A DNA stretch of 20,822 bases from Opitutia bacterium (GCA_018663485.1 JABJQI010000205.1:1-20822), one strand, 5' to 3'; counted from the first letter of the stretch, positions 1 to 10,700 are shown. Numbers and translations are program-made. The notes: generated by a model not told the origin, from the letters alone.

Positions 1-768
1 CTTGCGACCGATCGAGAGATCCAGCTCCTTGTTTTCTTCCACCGTGGCTTTAACCATCCTGTCATCCACCGTATATTCCAACTGTAGCTTCTTCTTGGTT
101 TCATCTGCGGGATCTTTGCCGGCAAAATCATTGCTGGGGGTCAACAGCAGCGCGCCACCATCCACATGCGCCTGCACGATTGCTTTCAAATCCATCTGCT
201 TGGCCGGATCGTCCAGCACGCCGTAGATCGCCTTTTTAATCACAAGCTTCGGGTTTTTCCCATCCAGCGCGGCGCGATATTCCGGTTTGTTCTTCGGCGC
301 TTGATCCAGCCCGATCCAGCCTGCCTGCCAGTCATCGGAGTTCAACAGCCCCATCGACCAACTTGCTGGCGCACTCCAGTCCGATGCTTTGCCAACCTCG
401 TCCCAGGTCATTACTTTCCAGAAGCATTGCATCTGCGACTGCAGTGGAGCTCCCGCATAGACCAGCTGATTGGTTTGATCCGAATTCACCTTCTTAGTAT
501 CCCAGAGGTCGCCTCGATTCGCGGCCAATTGCTCTAAAGAACTGGCCACCAATACGCGATAAGCGGTCTGGCGCGCGCCACGTCCATCAGCTTCAGCAAC
601 AATCGTCCAACTCAAGCGAGGCTGTGTGACATCCATTCCTACTGGGTTGACGTGGTATTCACTACGCAACGAGGCAGGACTGAGAGACGTGCCTCCACAA
701 ATATGGACGGACGCCAATGCAAACATCCCCACCACAATCGCTATAATCTTCAATTTCGTCTTCATCAT
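1..768 (-). CDS. GH78 alpha-L-rhamnosidase, N-terminal part (runs off left edge)
   Basis: The frame is open from the ATG at 768 to base 1 without a stop, giving 256 residues of a longer protein. A hydrophobic N-terminus (KIIAIVVGMFALASVHICGG) looks like a signal peptide, so the enzyme is probably exported. Next comes a segment with LRSEYHVNPVGMDVTQPRLSW, RQTAYRVLVAS, LWDTKKV and WSMGLLNSDDWQAGWIGLD. This is the typical N-terminal Ig-like domain of GH78 rhamnosidases, which remove terminal alpha-L-rhamnose; the catalytic (alpha/alpha)6 barrel would lie beyond the edge. From about residue 170 a stretch with LVIKKAIYGVLDD, NDFAGKDPADETKKKLQLEY appears where the GH78 core would normally continue; it resembles a small inserted beta domain (DUF3395-like, uncertain). 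It is the third gene of a minus-strand operon, 21 bp after the GH106 stop. An adjacent ATG ATG pair makes the start ambiguous by one codon. Confidence 0.85.
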   Translation of the reverse strand, partial: MMKTKLKIIAIVVGMFALASVHICGGTSLSPASLRSEYHVNPVGMDVTQPRLSWTIVAEADGRGARQTAYRVLVASSLEQLAANRGDLWDTKKVNSDQTNQLVYAGAPLQSQMQCFWKVMTWDEVGKASDWSAPASWSMGLLNSDDWQAGWIGLDQAPKNKPEYRAALDGKNPKLVIKKAIYGVLDDPAKQMDLKAIVQAHVDGGALLLTPSNDFAGKDPADETKKKLQLEYTVDDRMVKATVEENKELDLSIGRK

Positions 769-789
769 ACTATTTTAAAATAAAGTTCT

Positions 790-3700
790 CTATTTGAATG
801 AAATAGATTCTGAACTCAGAAGACGCACTGGCCCGATAAGCCCGGAATCCATTAACGGCGCATCTGGCTCATCCTTATAAAAGGGATAATAAGTCCAGGT
901 GATACGCTCCTCCTCTGGTAAACGAAGATCGCCGATCAAGCGATTCTTCCACACATTAGTGACGCGCACTTCGACTGCATTGCTGCCGAGCTTTGCGGCA
1001 TCGGTGATATCTACACGGAAGGGAGCCTTCCACAATACACCCAGCGACTGTCCATTGACAAAGACCTCGGCCAAATAGTTGACGACTCCCAGATCCAGCA
1101 GCACGCGGCGATTCTTTTTCAAGTGCGCTGCCTCCAGAGTCATCGATTTGCGATAGGTGGCGGTGCCTGAGAAATATTTAATATCCGCTTCTGGGCGCTC
1201 AGTCCATGACTCCAATGCGTCAAAGGTCAAAGCGCCTGCTGGCCCACCGCGATCCTCTGGAAACGAAACCAACCAGCTCCCCGGCACCACTTGCGGAGCA
1301 GGCAAGTCTGCAACCACGCCATTTGCACGGCTGCCGTTATCGTAGCTCAGTGTATACTGGCCAGGTTCCCATGCTGTGAGTTGGGCTGCGCCCGCATCAT
1401 CGGCGCGAACGAACGGGCTTAATTCTAGTAAGGCTTCAGTTGGCTGAGTCAGACTGCGAACAGGCGCACCGTCTTTTAAAATCCCAGTTACCGCGTGCCT
1501 TGCGACAGCGTTCTTCTGGAAAACAATGAACTGCGCATCATACGGATCCATTCTTAAAGCAACCGAAGTCACAGTTCCATTATCTTGATACATGAGCAGG
1601 TCGGACTTCGCTCCCGTTGCAGGATCCCACACTTGAGGCGTCATACCCGTCACCCGAAACTGTAGCGTCAACTCCTCGACGCGCTCTTGTTGATTCGAAA
1701 TGTAATACATCTCACCGGCTTCTAACTTGCGATGGATGTAACGGACTTCGCTGTCAGCGAGCAACGATTCTGCGCGAAAATCGGGTGCCAAGGCATCTGC
1801 TTCCAATATCATTTCAAACGTTTTCCCCGTGATGACTCGTCCCTTACCGACATGGCGCTCACCCGGCCCATCGGCTTGTGGCCAGAGTTCTGCTGCGAGC
1901 ATCTGGATCTGCTTATCCGCGTTCAAATGATCGTTCAGCGACGGAGAGCGAGACGGCCTCTGCCCGATCGCAGTTGCACCAGCCTTCACAAGTTCGGCCA
2001 CTTTCTCTAGGGCTCTCGGAGTATAACGCGCACCGTTTGGAAGCACCAGATAGGCATAACGCATCCCTGACGGCAGGACGACGTAACCATCCTCTACGGT
2101 CATCGTGGCAAAAGTCGTCCAATCGCACACATCATAATCATAGCCCTCAGGCAGTATCGGCCGCATCATCTGGCGCGGGTCGAGTTGCTTCGGCACATAA
2201 TAATAGGCGCTGTTGGGTGAGTCTTCGCCGTAATAGTAGCAGACGTCGGCAAAGAATCGGCCTTGGCGCAGCATATACTGACTGCGGGTGAGGTACTCAA
2301 TCCACGCGCGCCCTGGCTTCCACCAAGTGAGCGTTCGGTCAAAATTTAAACCGAATTGCCCCAACGACATTCCTGGAAAGCGGTCATCCGGTTGGTGCGC
2401 ATAGCGATGGAATACCATCTCGTTCATGCCCTTGCAAAACTGACGATCTCCAATGGCCTTCAGGCTATAAGGATACTGCGTCCATCCGTCATGATGACCA
2501 AACGAAGTAAACGCCTCGCAGGAGACGATCTCTTTGCCGTATACGTGCGCAGCGGAAGCGGGTTCTTTGGTATTATCATTACCACCGATCCAATTTGGCT
2601 GATCTGGATGTGGGGCACCGCCAATCCAGAATTCCCCCTGCGGAATATCCATCATCCCCAAGGATTGAATGCCATCCGCAATTGTTGGTATCCCAGTGCC
2701 GGGTGCTTCGCCTTCTAACAAGATGCCCCGCTCATTACACAATCTGCGCAATGTGCCGAAATAACCATCGACTAACAAGTCTGCTACAGTCCGCCGATAA
2801 TCCCACAGAAAGCGTTCGGTCAGGTCAATGTCCCCCACGATCCGGCCCGTAGTCGTAATCAGCCATTTGCGGCAATCATAACCACGACGACTTGCAAACT
2901 CTTCGGGGAAGCGCTTTGTCCATGTTTGGCATCCAGCCTCCCAACTGTCGATGGTGACACAACGATAGCTGTCGCCCGTTAGATCACCAAAGCGTTCGAC
3001 CATTTGCCCGAGCATTCCCTCATTAAAGTTATGTTCGTTCGCCGTCACGCTCAGCTTATCCACTTCCAAACCTGCGGCTGCGCCAGACGCAGGGCCAACC
3101 ATATTTCCCTTTGCGGTGTGACCAATGCGCAGAATCGTCCAGTCTCCCGCTGGCAAGTTGCAATTCAAATCCCCATTCGGCAATAAGTGGTCGGTTAGAT
3201 CCACAATCGTATCCAAGGCAATTTGCTCTGATTTAGGAATTGGCTGTTGGGATGGATTGGACAAATCCGGACGCGCACTGGCTCGCCCCGCCTTGGCATG
3301 TGTGCTGCGCAAACGCGCCGCCTGAAAATTCACCTCATAGAGCTTCGTCGCTTCACGCGAATGGCTGCCCTTGAACTCGAGTTTGACGAATCGAGTGTCC
3401 CGCGGATGGAAGCCTTCGACCAACTCTTCACGTCCGGCAGGCACATGCCCGCGTCGGCAAGAGGCGTTGGAAATGGGACGCCATGCTTGACCATCCTGGC
3501 TGATGGAGAGCGTCACGTTGCGATTGCTGCATTGCTCGAAAAGTTGCAGTACCAAGGAACTGATTTGCACCGGCGATTCAAACTCGAAAACGACATCGAT
3601 TGCCCCATGCCCTTCCGGCGCTTTAGGAGGCAGGGACACGAAGGTTTCTGAGTCACCATCGATCGCAGGCGACCAATCCGTGCCTGGAAGGTTCGAATGG

Positions 3701-4299
3701 ATTTTCGGACGCAAGGATGCGATCGGCTCGGCATCTCCCCCAAGTGTGGGAAAGGCTAGGACCGCAATATCACGGTAATAATCCATGTTCGTGCGCGGCT
3801 GCGGCAGCGTGATTGTTTCGGCGACAGGGCCCTGCACACGCATATCACGCCAAACCAGATCCTGCATCGAAAGCTCGGGCGTGATCCACGGCCCACCGGA
3901 GCCCGACACACCCGCGGAACTCGTCGATCCTAACCGTAAGCCTAAGCGCTTCGACTCTTTGGCAGCATGCTCCACGGAATCAAACCATACGGGCGAGAGC
4001 ATCGACATGCCTCCATCGGCTGCGGGCTTTCCTCCAATAAAGAAAATTTGGGCACCTTTCAGGCCCACCTCCTTCATCGCCTCCAAGTCTTTGGTGATCC
4101 CCTCTTTCGTCACGAGATCGTCCATCCAGTGCCACCAAGTCCGTGGCCGATATTCATCCGTCGGGCTAGCAAATCCTGGGTAGAGCGCCGCCGGCGTCTC
4201 AGGCGTCTCAGCGCCTTCAGCAGCTAGACTCAGTGAAGTCATCGAACCGCACACTGCGGACAGACTGAGGAAGGAAACAATTCGTTTGGGATTTAACAT
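790..4299 (-). CDS. GH106-family alpha-L-rhamnosidase, exported
   Basis: 1,169 residues, with a signal peptide (residues 1-27, ending LSLAA). The GH106 signature region starts with RPRTWWHWMDDLVTKEGITKDLEAM (about 51-75) and KGAQIFFIGG. The conserved blocks DSWEAG (E454) and SCEAFTSF (E595) carry glutamates placed where the family's catalytic pair is expected; that assignment is inference. Between the two N-terminal parts (about 198-330) sits a discoidin/F5-8C-like carbohydrate-binding insertion (DGDSETFVSLPP, VFEFESPVQISSLVLQ, FVKLEFKG). The C-terminus (about 1040-1160; VNYLAEVFVNGQSLGVLWKA) is a GH2-type sugar-binding jelly roll. Family members release alpha-L-rhamnose from complex plant or algal glycans. 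It is the middle gene of the operon, starting 13 bp after the GH2 stop and followed 21 bp later by GH78, so it is almost certainly co-transcribed. Two unrelated rhamnosidase families side by side imply more than one rhamnosyl linkage in the substrate. Confidence 0.9.
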   Translation of the reverse strand: MLNPKRIVSFLSLSAVCGSMTSLSLAAEGAETPETPAALYPGFASPTDEYRPRTWWHWMDDLVTKEGITKDLEAMKEVGLKGAQIFFIGGKPAADGGMSMLSPVWFDSVEHAAKESKRLGLRLGSTSSAGVSGSGGPWITPELSMQDLVWRDMRVQGPVAETITLPQPRTNMDYYRDIAVLAFPTLGGDAEPIASLRPKIHSNLPGTDWSPAIDGDSETFVSLPPKAPEGHGAIDVVFEFESPVQISSLVLQLFEQCSNRNVTLSISQDGQAWRPISNASCRRGHVPAGREELVEGFHPRDTRFVKLEFKGSHSREATKLYEVNFQAARLRSTHAKAGRASARPDLSNPSQQPIPKSEQIALDTIVDLTDHLLPNGDLNCNLPAGDWTILRIGHTAKGNMVGPASGAAAGLEVDKLSVTANEHNFNEGMLGQMVERFGDLTGDSYRCVTIDSWEAGCQTWTKRFPEEFASRRGYDCRKWLITTTGRIVGDIDLTERFLWDYRRTVADLLVDGYFGTLRRLCNERGILLEGEAPGTGIPTIADGIQSLGMMDIPQGEFWIGGAPHPDQPNWIGGNDNTKEPASAAHVYGKEIVSCEAFTSFGHHDGWTQYPYSLKAIGDRQFCKGMNEMVFHRYAHQPDDRFPGMSLGQFGLNFDRTLTWWKPGRAWIEYLTRSQYMLRQGRFFADVCYYYGEDSPNSAYYYVPKQLDPRQMMRPILPEGYDYDVCDWTTFATMTVEDGYVVLPSGMRYAYLVLPNGARYTPRALEKVAELVKAGATAIGQRPSRSPSLNDHLNADKQIQMLAAELWPQADGPGERHVGKGRVITGKTFEMILEADALAPDFRAESLLADSEVRYIHRKLEAGEMYYISNQQERVEELTLQFRVTGMTPQVWDPATGAKSDLLMYQDNGTVTSVALRMDPYDAQFIVFQKNAVARHAVTGILKDGAPVRSLTQPTEALLELSPFVRADDAGAAQLTAWEPGQYTLSYDNGSRANGVVADLPAPQVVPGSWLVSFPEDRGGPAGALTFDALESWTERPEADIKYFSGTATYRKSMTLEAAHLKKNRRVLLDLGVVNYLAEVFVNGQSLGVLWKAPFRVDITDAAKLGSNAVEVRVTNVWKNRLIGDLRLPEEERITWTYYPFYKDEPDAPLMDSGLIGPVRLLSSESISFK

Positions 4300-4312
4300 A
4301 AATTTGGGAGCT

Positions 4313-7300
4313 TCAATATTGAGTAAGGAGCTCTATATAGTCGTTACGCTGCTGCTGCGCGAGCTTGTCGCACTGATGATAAAATTGAGCATCGGAAAAC
4401 TCGCCCTGCCCGTGCTTCTCAGAGATGTGCTTAATTTCTTTGGTATACGCTTGATGAATGGCATGTAGTTTTTGCTTCGCTGCTGCATCTTTACCAGCCA
4501 CAAATACGAAGACCTCTGTATGATTCGAAACCCACCAGCGCGTCCATCCTCCTAATCCAGACTGCACATACCATCCTTCAGAGATATCCACTTTATGATC
4601 CTCTGTAATAATGAGGTAATACAGTGACTGATCCTCTTGAAGATCGAATGGCGGTTGTAGATTGATGGTATCGCGCTTCTCACGAAGCCCATTGATCAGA
4701 CGATCCAGTTCCCGACGATTCGGATACTTATCCTTCACCTCTGGGTTCAAAATCTGAAGTGCGCGCAACCAATCTTTACGATCAAGCACATTACGCATCT
4801 GATGCAATCCGTGCCCCTCGTTCGTGGCAGTCACTCCACGCGCTTTCAAACTCTGGCAGAGGTGCACCTTCGGGTTGAGTGAGATCTCAGCCAGTTCAGC
4901 TGCCGCATAGGCCGCAAGCTCTGTTTGCTCTTCGGCCAGGGCTTTTAAATCAACAGGACCATCAGCGGAGCGGCCGTCTTTCATCGCCAATTTTGCTAAG
5001 TGATGACGGCTGAATTTCTGATTCTGCTCACGGACTGCTTGCTCACGCGCAACTGCTGCGAGCCGTAACTGTTCTGAGTCTGCAACCAAGGTGTTGATTT
5101 GTGCGGTGCCACTTTGTAAGCCATCGGAGACCGCTTTGACCTGAATCACACTGGCCTCCTTAGTCGATTGAACGACAAGCATACATAGTCCTCTGAATGC
5201 ATGCACTTTAGTTCCTTTCGGGTTATCATGACTATACGAACTACCATTACTGACACCGACAATTTCGCCAGCACCAGACAGTTCAAAATGAATCAACTCA
5301 CGATCGGCATTCGGGCAAACCCGGCCTTGTTCATCAGTTACCCGCACTTCCACATAACTCAAGTCCGAGCCATCTGCCGCAATCTCTGTGCGATCCGGAA
5401 CCAGCTGAATCTTCGCAGGAGCCCCCGTCGTCGTCACACTATTTGAGCAGACAGCCTTTCCATTTTTCCAGCCCACTGCCTTCAACGTCCCTTGGGAATA
5501 CGGCACCTTCCACTCGAAACGGAGTGTTGCCTCTCGGTCGATCGTCTTAATCCCCAAGGATTTATTGTTTAAGATCAGCTCAACTTCGTCGCAATTACTA
5601 TAGACCCACACCGGAACTTTTGCACCGGGATACTGTGACCAATTCCAGTTCTGCGGAACGACATGCACCATCGGCTTCTCACTCCAGTCACTCTGGTAAA
5701 GGTAATACTGATCTTTTGGGAAGCCCACCAAATCGACGATTCCCCAGTAACCACTGTGAACTGGCCACTTGATCGGATGCGCCTCACCTCGATAGTCAAA
5801 ACCTGTCCACGTAAACTGGCCAGCCACCCAAGGAGAGGCCCGCATTTTACGTAAAGTCAGATCTGCATCACGCTCGCGAAAGGTGCCATAGGAAGTCAGT
5901 TCGAGATCGTTTTTAAATTGTTGAATTTGAAGATCTGAACGCAGCGGGCGCCAGTAGGAATAAGAACCACGAGCGCTCCAATCGGTGGAATTCTCCGTGC
6001 CAATCATCGCACGCTCACCTTTCAACTCGTCATAGACTTGATAGCTGTAATTCAATCCGAAGACATCCAGTGCCTTATCAAATCCATTGTTCTTCGCGTG
6101 TGAGGGCGAGTTACAGCCCGCAGTAATGGGACGACTCGTATCGTGCTGCTTCACAATGTCTGCCAAGCGTGCGGACATCGCACCTCCCTGTGGTTGATAC
6201 TGCTCATTGATCTCATTACCGATACTCCACAGCACCACGCTCGGGTGATTGCGGTCGCGGCGCACCACACTGGTCAAATCAGTCTCGCTCCATTCATCAA
6301 AATACAATGCGTAGGCTTGATTCTGCCACAGCTTAGGAATCTTCCATTCATCAAACACCTCATCCATGACAAGGAACCCCATGCGATCGCAGAGCGCATA
6401 GAATTCCGGGTCACGTGGATTATGACTGGTGCGGATCGCATTGCAGCCCATCTCGCGCATGATTTCGAGCCGACGCTCCATCGCACGTGAATTGTAGGCA
6501 ATGCCCAGAGGTCCGAAGTCCTGATGCAGGCAGACTCCCTTCACGTCCATTTCCTTGCCGTTAAAAATTAAACCCCGATCCTTGGTGAACTCAAAAGTGC
6601 GAATGCCCAGTGGCGTCGTCACCTCATCCACGAGTTGGCCGTCAGCTTCCACAGTCGATACAATACGATACAAGTCGGGTGAATCTGGCGACCAGAGCAA
6701 AGGATTCGTCACAGTAAACACTTGATCGAACTCATACAAGTCATCTGCCTTGATTTGCTCTGACGCACTCGCCTCAGCCACGCGACGACCTGCTGAATCC
6801 AAGATGATCGACTTCAAGCGAACCTCGGCCGCGCTGGTGCGCTGATTTTCGACTTCTATGCGCAGCTGCACAGACGCTTCCGTTTTAGACACTTTCGGTG
6901 TCGTGACATAGTTACCCCAGTGAGCGACATGGATCGGATCAACTGTCGTCAACCAAACACGGCGGTAAATCCCCCCGCCTGGATACCAACGGCTGCATGC
7001 GTCCTTCACATCCGTGCGCACCGCGATCACGTTTTCGCCACCTACATTCAAATAAGGCGTCAGGTCATAGCGAAAACCGACATAGCCGAACGGGCGGAAT
7101 CCGAGCAGCTGCCCGTTAATCCATACCTGACTATTCATGTAAACACCGTCGAAATCGATAAAGAGCTTCTGTCCTTCCGCTGCCTTTGGCAGCTCAAACG
7201 TTTTACGATACCAGCCGATGCCGCCCCTGCGGTAGCCAGTCGATGAGCCGCCCGGCGCCTTCGGATCCATTGGCTGCTCAATGCTCCAATCGTGCGGAAC

Positions 7301-7540
7301 ATTCAGCGTGCGCCAGCCCGTATCATCAAAGCTCGGCTGCTCCGCCTGTTCAAGATCGCCAAAATGGAATTGCCAATCCTCGCAGAAGTTCTCGATTGCG
7401 CGAGGAGCGGCCTCTGCCTGCGCTCCAGAGAGCATACAGCCCCATGTAAATAGGAATAACAGACATGCCCATGCGCTGCTGTTGCGGTTCTTACGTGTCT
7501 CTATTTTTTTCATTAGTTGAATCATAGAGTGAATATGCAT
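4313..7540 (-). CDS. GH2 beta-galactosidase-type glycoside hydrolase with long C-terminal extension
   Basis: 1,075 residues. The signal peptide is probably within the first 43 residues (hydrophobic ACLLFLFTWGCMLSGAQA); starts at M6 or M10 are equally possible. Order of domains: GH2 sugar-binding jelly roll (about 45-200; GIGWYRKTF, FDGVYMNSQVWING), Ig-like (about 205-315), TIM barrel (about 320-600) with RTSHNP, DRNHPSVVLWSIGNEI (acid/base E443) and MIGTENST (nucleophile E516), a DUF4982-like Ig domain (about 620-705), and a further Ig-like domain (about 708-815). The exact sugar cannot be read from the sequence; beta-galactosidase is the usual annotation, but beta-glucuronidase or another exo-beta-glycosidase is possible. 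Residues about 820-1075 are an extra, largely helical, charged region that I do not recognise from GH2 enzymes. First gene of the GH2-GH106-GH78 operon, with a promoter/operator 114-158 bp upstream of the start. Confidence 0.9.
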   Translation of the reverse strand: MHIHSMIQLMKKIETRKNRNSSAWACLLFLFTWGCMLSGAQAEAAPRAIENFCEDWQFHFGDLEQAEQPSFDDTGWRTLNVPHDWSIEQPMDPKAPGGSSTGYRRGGIGWYRKTFELPKAAEGQKLFIDFDGVYMNSQVWINGQLLGFRPFGYVGFRYDLTPYLNVGGENVIAVRTDVKDACSRWYPGGGIYRRVWLTTVDPIHVAHWGNYVTTPKVSKTEASVQLRIEVENQRTSAAEVRLKSIILDSAGRRVAEASASEQIKADDLYEFDQVFTVTNPLLWSPDSPDLYRIVSTVEADGQLVDEVTTPLGIRTFEFTKDRGLIFNGKEMDVKGVCLHQDFGPLGIAYNSRAMERRLEIMREMGCNAIRTSHNPRDPEFYALCDRMGFLVMDEVFDEWKIPKLWQNQAYALYFDEWSETDLTSVVRRDRNHPSVVLWSIGNEINEQYQPQGGAMSARLADIVKQHDTSRPITAGCNSPSHAKNNGFDKALDVFGLNYSYQVYDELKGERAMIGTENSTDWSARGSYSYWRPLRSDLQIQQFKNDLELTSYGTFRERDADLTLRKMRASPWVAGQFTWTGFDYRGEAHPIKWPVHSGYWGIVDLVGFPKDQYYLYQSDWSEKPMVHVVPQNWNWSQYPGAKVPVWVYSNCDEVELILNNKSLGIKTIDREATLRFEWKVPYSQGTLKAVGWKNGKAVCSNSVTTTGAPAKIQLVPDRTEIAADGSDLSYVEVRVTDEQGRVCPNADRELIHFELSGAGEIVGVSNGSSYSHDNPKGTKVHAFRGLCMLVVQSTKEASVIQVKAVSDGLQSGTAQINTLVADSEQLRLAAVAREQAVREQNQKFSRHHLAKLAMKDGRSADGPVDLKALAEEQTELAAYAAAELAEISLNPKVHLCQSLKARGVTATNEGHGLHQMRNVLDRKDWLRALQILNPEVKDKYPNRRELDRLINGLREKRDTINLQPPFDLQEDQSLYYLIITEDHKVDISEGWYVQSGLGGWTRWWVSNHTEVFVFVAGKDAAAKQKLHAIHQAYTKEIKHISEKHGQGEFSDAQFYHQCDKLAQQQRNDYIELLTQY

Positions 7541-7653
7541 TACGGCCTTGAATTCGTATCATTCAGAGTCTCAAAATTTTATCAATTTAGCATACAGAAA
7601 AACAGCGACCTCTACAATATACGTAAACACGTAGCCGCATATAGTGAACCGTC

Positions 7654-7698
7654 AGCATAGACTGGCCGAATGATTTGTGTATCCTGTATTCACCCGAT
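7654..7698 (-). promoter_or_regulatory. Palindromic operator plus -10 box of the GH2-GH106-GH78 operon
   Basis: On the minus strand the 18-mer ATCGGGTGAATACAGGAT (7698-7681) is an imperfect palindrome related to ATCGNGTANNTACNCGAT. Exactly 21 bp further on is TATGCT (7659-7654), a plausible -10 hexamer. No TTGACA-like -35 is present. The same arrangement occurs at 13074-13118 and 14064-14108. If transcription starts about 7 bp after the -10, the operator is centred near -42, a class II activator position. Function is inferred. Confidence 0.6.
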
Positions 7699-7772
7699 GA
7701 CTCGCAGCGAGCAGCAGCCAAACCGAACGAATCGATGTAGAACGCGGCAGAGCTTAAACGGGTTCAATCACA

Positions 7773-10700
7773 CTACAATTCGCCAATACTTAAGCGAATA
7801 AATTCGCGCTCTTTGCCTGAGGTATCAAGTCGATGTGTCACCGTTTCAAACTCAGCATCAACGATATCGATGCCGCCCTCCTCTAATCTGGCAAGCTCCC
7901 AGGAATCTGGCAGCTTCAGGCTTTCGGTCGTTTCAATCTCGTAGCGAATGCCGCGAGTCTCCGCGTTGCGCCGACGCTGATACACAAAATCAATCCCGTC
8001 CACTGCCGTGTTCATATTCGGCAGCACGCCGACATCATTCTTTTGATTCGGATCCCCACCCAAGGCGTATTCGAACAAGTTGCTGCGACGATCAGCATCT
8101 GGATCGCCGTCGACACCACTCGGATTCATACTTGAGACCAGGAACTCGTGAAGCACCTCCCCACCGTCCATTGACAGGCGAATATTGGTAATGGTGACCG
8201 ATGGGCTCGTGGTGCCACCCACCTCCCGGGTGAAGCCGAGCACCAGATAATCATAGTCCAAAATCGCATCTGGCGCGGTGCTGAAGGTCGAAAGGTCAAA
8301 GGTGGTGCTGTAGCTCTGCGCGCCGGTGGCACCGGTCAGGATTGCAGCCGCATCGGAAGCGGTGCCTGCTGTCCCCGCGAAGACACCATTCGGCTTGCCT
8401 AAATTATACACGTCCATCGTTGTCGCGCTCTCCCACGCATTACCATTCGATGCGCCCAAATTCATAATGCCGGGATTCTGATTGGGGTCCAAGTCCACGC
8501 AGCCCCAGAGGTGCACATACAAGGTCTCGCCAGCATCGGCCGTGGCGTAATCAAAGCTCAAGGTTAGTTGCGCTGCATTTGAGGTCTCCAAGTCAGTCAG
8601 ATCGATACACCTGGCAACGGCACCCTCGCCTACAGTGTTATTGGTGGCGCTTGAATTACTGAGCCCCGCACCGGTCACCGCCCACGAACTGTTCCCATTA
8701 TAAGATAGACTATCCTTAGTCACTGCAGAGCCCAGATTCTCCAAAAATAAAACATCCGGTATCCGATCCAAGGCATGCTCCGCAGCCCATCCGCCGAAGT
8801 GGTCGACGCTACCATGCAAGGCAAACACCAAGTCGTTTGCGACATCTTCTGACTGCGTAAAAGGCAAGTCGGGCGAACTGGCCGCCGATGTGATGATATT
8901 TAGCAGATCTCCCTCCGTGTACTCGCCGGTACCATTGGCCCGGGCCCATGATGAATCATTATCCGTGCCCGACTCCTTCCATTTCAGCTGAAAGGCATAG
9001 TCACCTGGCAGTAGCACGCTGTCTTCAAAGTCGATCGTATAATAATGATCCGCAGTCAATGCGACGTCTCGCATGTCCACTTTCTCATAGACTCGTGTGC
9101 GGAACAAGTCGGTGCTGGGCGCCCCACTTTCATAGCGTCCGACCCAGAGATACAGTTCCGCCGAATCGGAACTCCCCACAGTCGTATTCTGGGATGCCTG
9201 CAAACTTAAGGCCGTGACATTGGTCGGATCCGTCACGCTAAAGGTCTGCCCCACCAGAGATGTATTGGGCTCGGGTGTCACCGTCACAGCCACATTATAC
9301 AGGGCGAATTTATTGTCACCCGCCCCTGGGTTTCGGGTAAAACCAATCACAAAGTAATCGTAGCCGGCCAATGTATCCACAGCATACGCGCTCAAATCGA
9401 AGCTGCTTCTGACATGGATCGCAGATCCTTCCGAGCCGCTGCCCGAATCCTGATCCAGCAGCTGAATCGCGGCCGAGGCAGCGACGCTGTCTCCCCCAGC
9501 AGTCATCAAACTGCCATCCCCCAGATTGGTGACGCTAAAGCCATTCGTGACGGCATTGGCCCACATATTACCATCTTGCGCCCCTAAGTTGGCAATCGAT
9601 GCCGTGCCGGAAGCGGTATTGTCCACCAACCCCAAAACATGCACGTAAATATCATCGGAGTCATTCGCTCCATCCCACGAAACAAAATCGAACTCCACGT
9701 GCAGTTGGCTCTCGTCCGTCAAGCCCTTGCCGGAGAGGTCGACGATTTGAGCCAACGCGCCATCACTGGTAGAGCCGGCATTTACATTTGTGTTATAAAG
9801 CCATCCGTTTGTGGTGCCGAGCCCCCAACCACTCCCCGCATGCCAACCGGCATCATCCTGATTGAGAGCGCCATCATTCGTCAGCGTATTGATTGAAAAA
9901 GAGTCTTCCAAAACGACCAGACTATTTTCATCCACATCGTCGCGGAGCGCGACCTCTGCCCCATTCACCGTATTGCCCCAAATCACATCCCCCGTCGGGT
10001 AGGTCGTGCCGACATCGGCCAAGGTCGCGCTATTTGCCGGCAACCAGGAATACAACGGCACCACTGCCGAATCATACCCGCCATGCCCGGTCAGATCGAC
10101 CGAGCTCACAAAAAAATTATTCTCATCCACCAGCGTGAAGAAAAAGCTCTGCGCCCCATCGGGAATCGCAACTTCCGCCCAGCCCTGATCGTGTGAGAAC
10201 GGCACCGGCACCTTGAACCATTCCTCGTTGCCATCGGCCGTCGCAGACTTGGTATAAAGTAGGTCGAGATACTTTACCTTCGCCAAATCTGTATTCCAAC
10301 TCACCCATGCCACCGTGTCGTCATGGCCGGCTCCGAGGATCGTCAGACTCTGATCCGTCAGCGGCAGTGTGCCCTTCTTGGGATTCAAATACGCGGGCCG
10401 CGCATCCACCTCTTCGATCCAGGCTTCAATTTCCGCCTTCAGTTCGTTCGCCACCGTCGGCTGCGTATCGATCAAATCGGTCATCTCTCCAAGATCGACT
10501 GCGTCACTATTGGCATTGTAGATCCGATAGAGCGAGTACTGCTGAGCGGCGGCCCCGTTCCACAAATAGTCATAATTTTTATACAACTTCCAACCGTCCT
10601 TAAGTATCGTGCTCGCCACACGTCCCGAGTGTGGAAAGTGCCAAAACATCGATTCACGCACCTCGCCAGAAGCTTCGAGAATGCGTGCACCATCCTGTGG

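Noticed and set aside
1..537. Plus-strand open frames at 2-226 and 166-537
   Set aside because: They are antisense to the GH78 coding sequence, which shows clear family motifs on the minus strand.
7620..7633. Inverted repeat TACGT-AAAC-ACGTA in the GH2 leader
   Set aside because: Short, single occurrence, downstream of the predicted start of transcription; chance is likely in AT-rich DNA.
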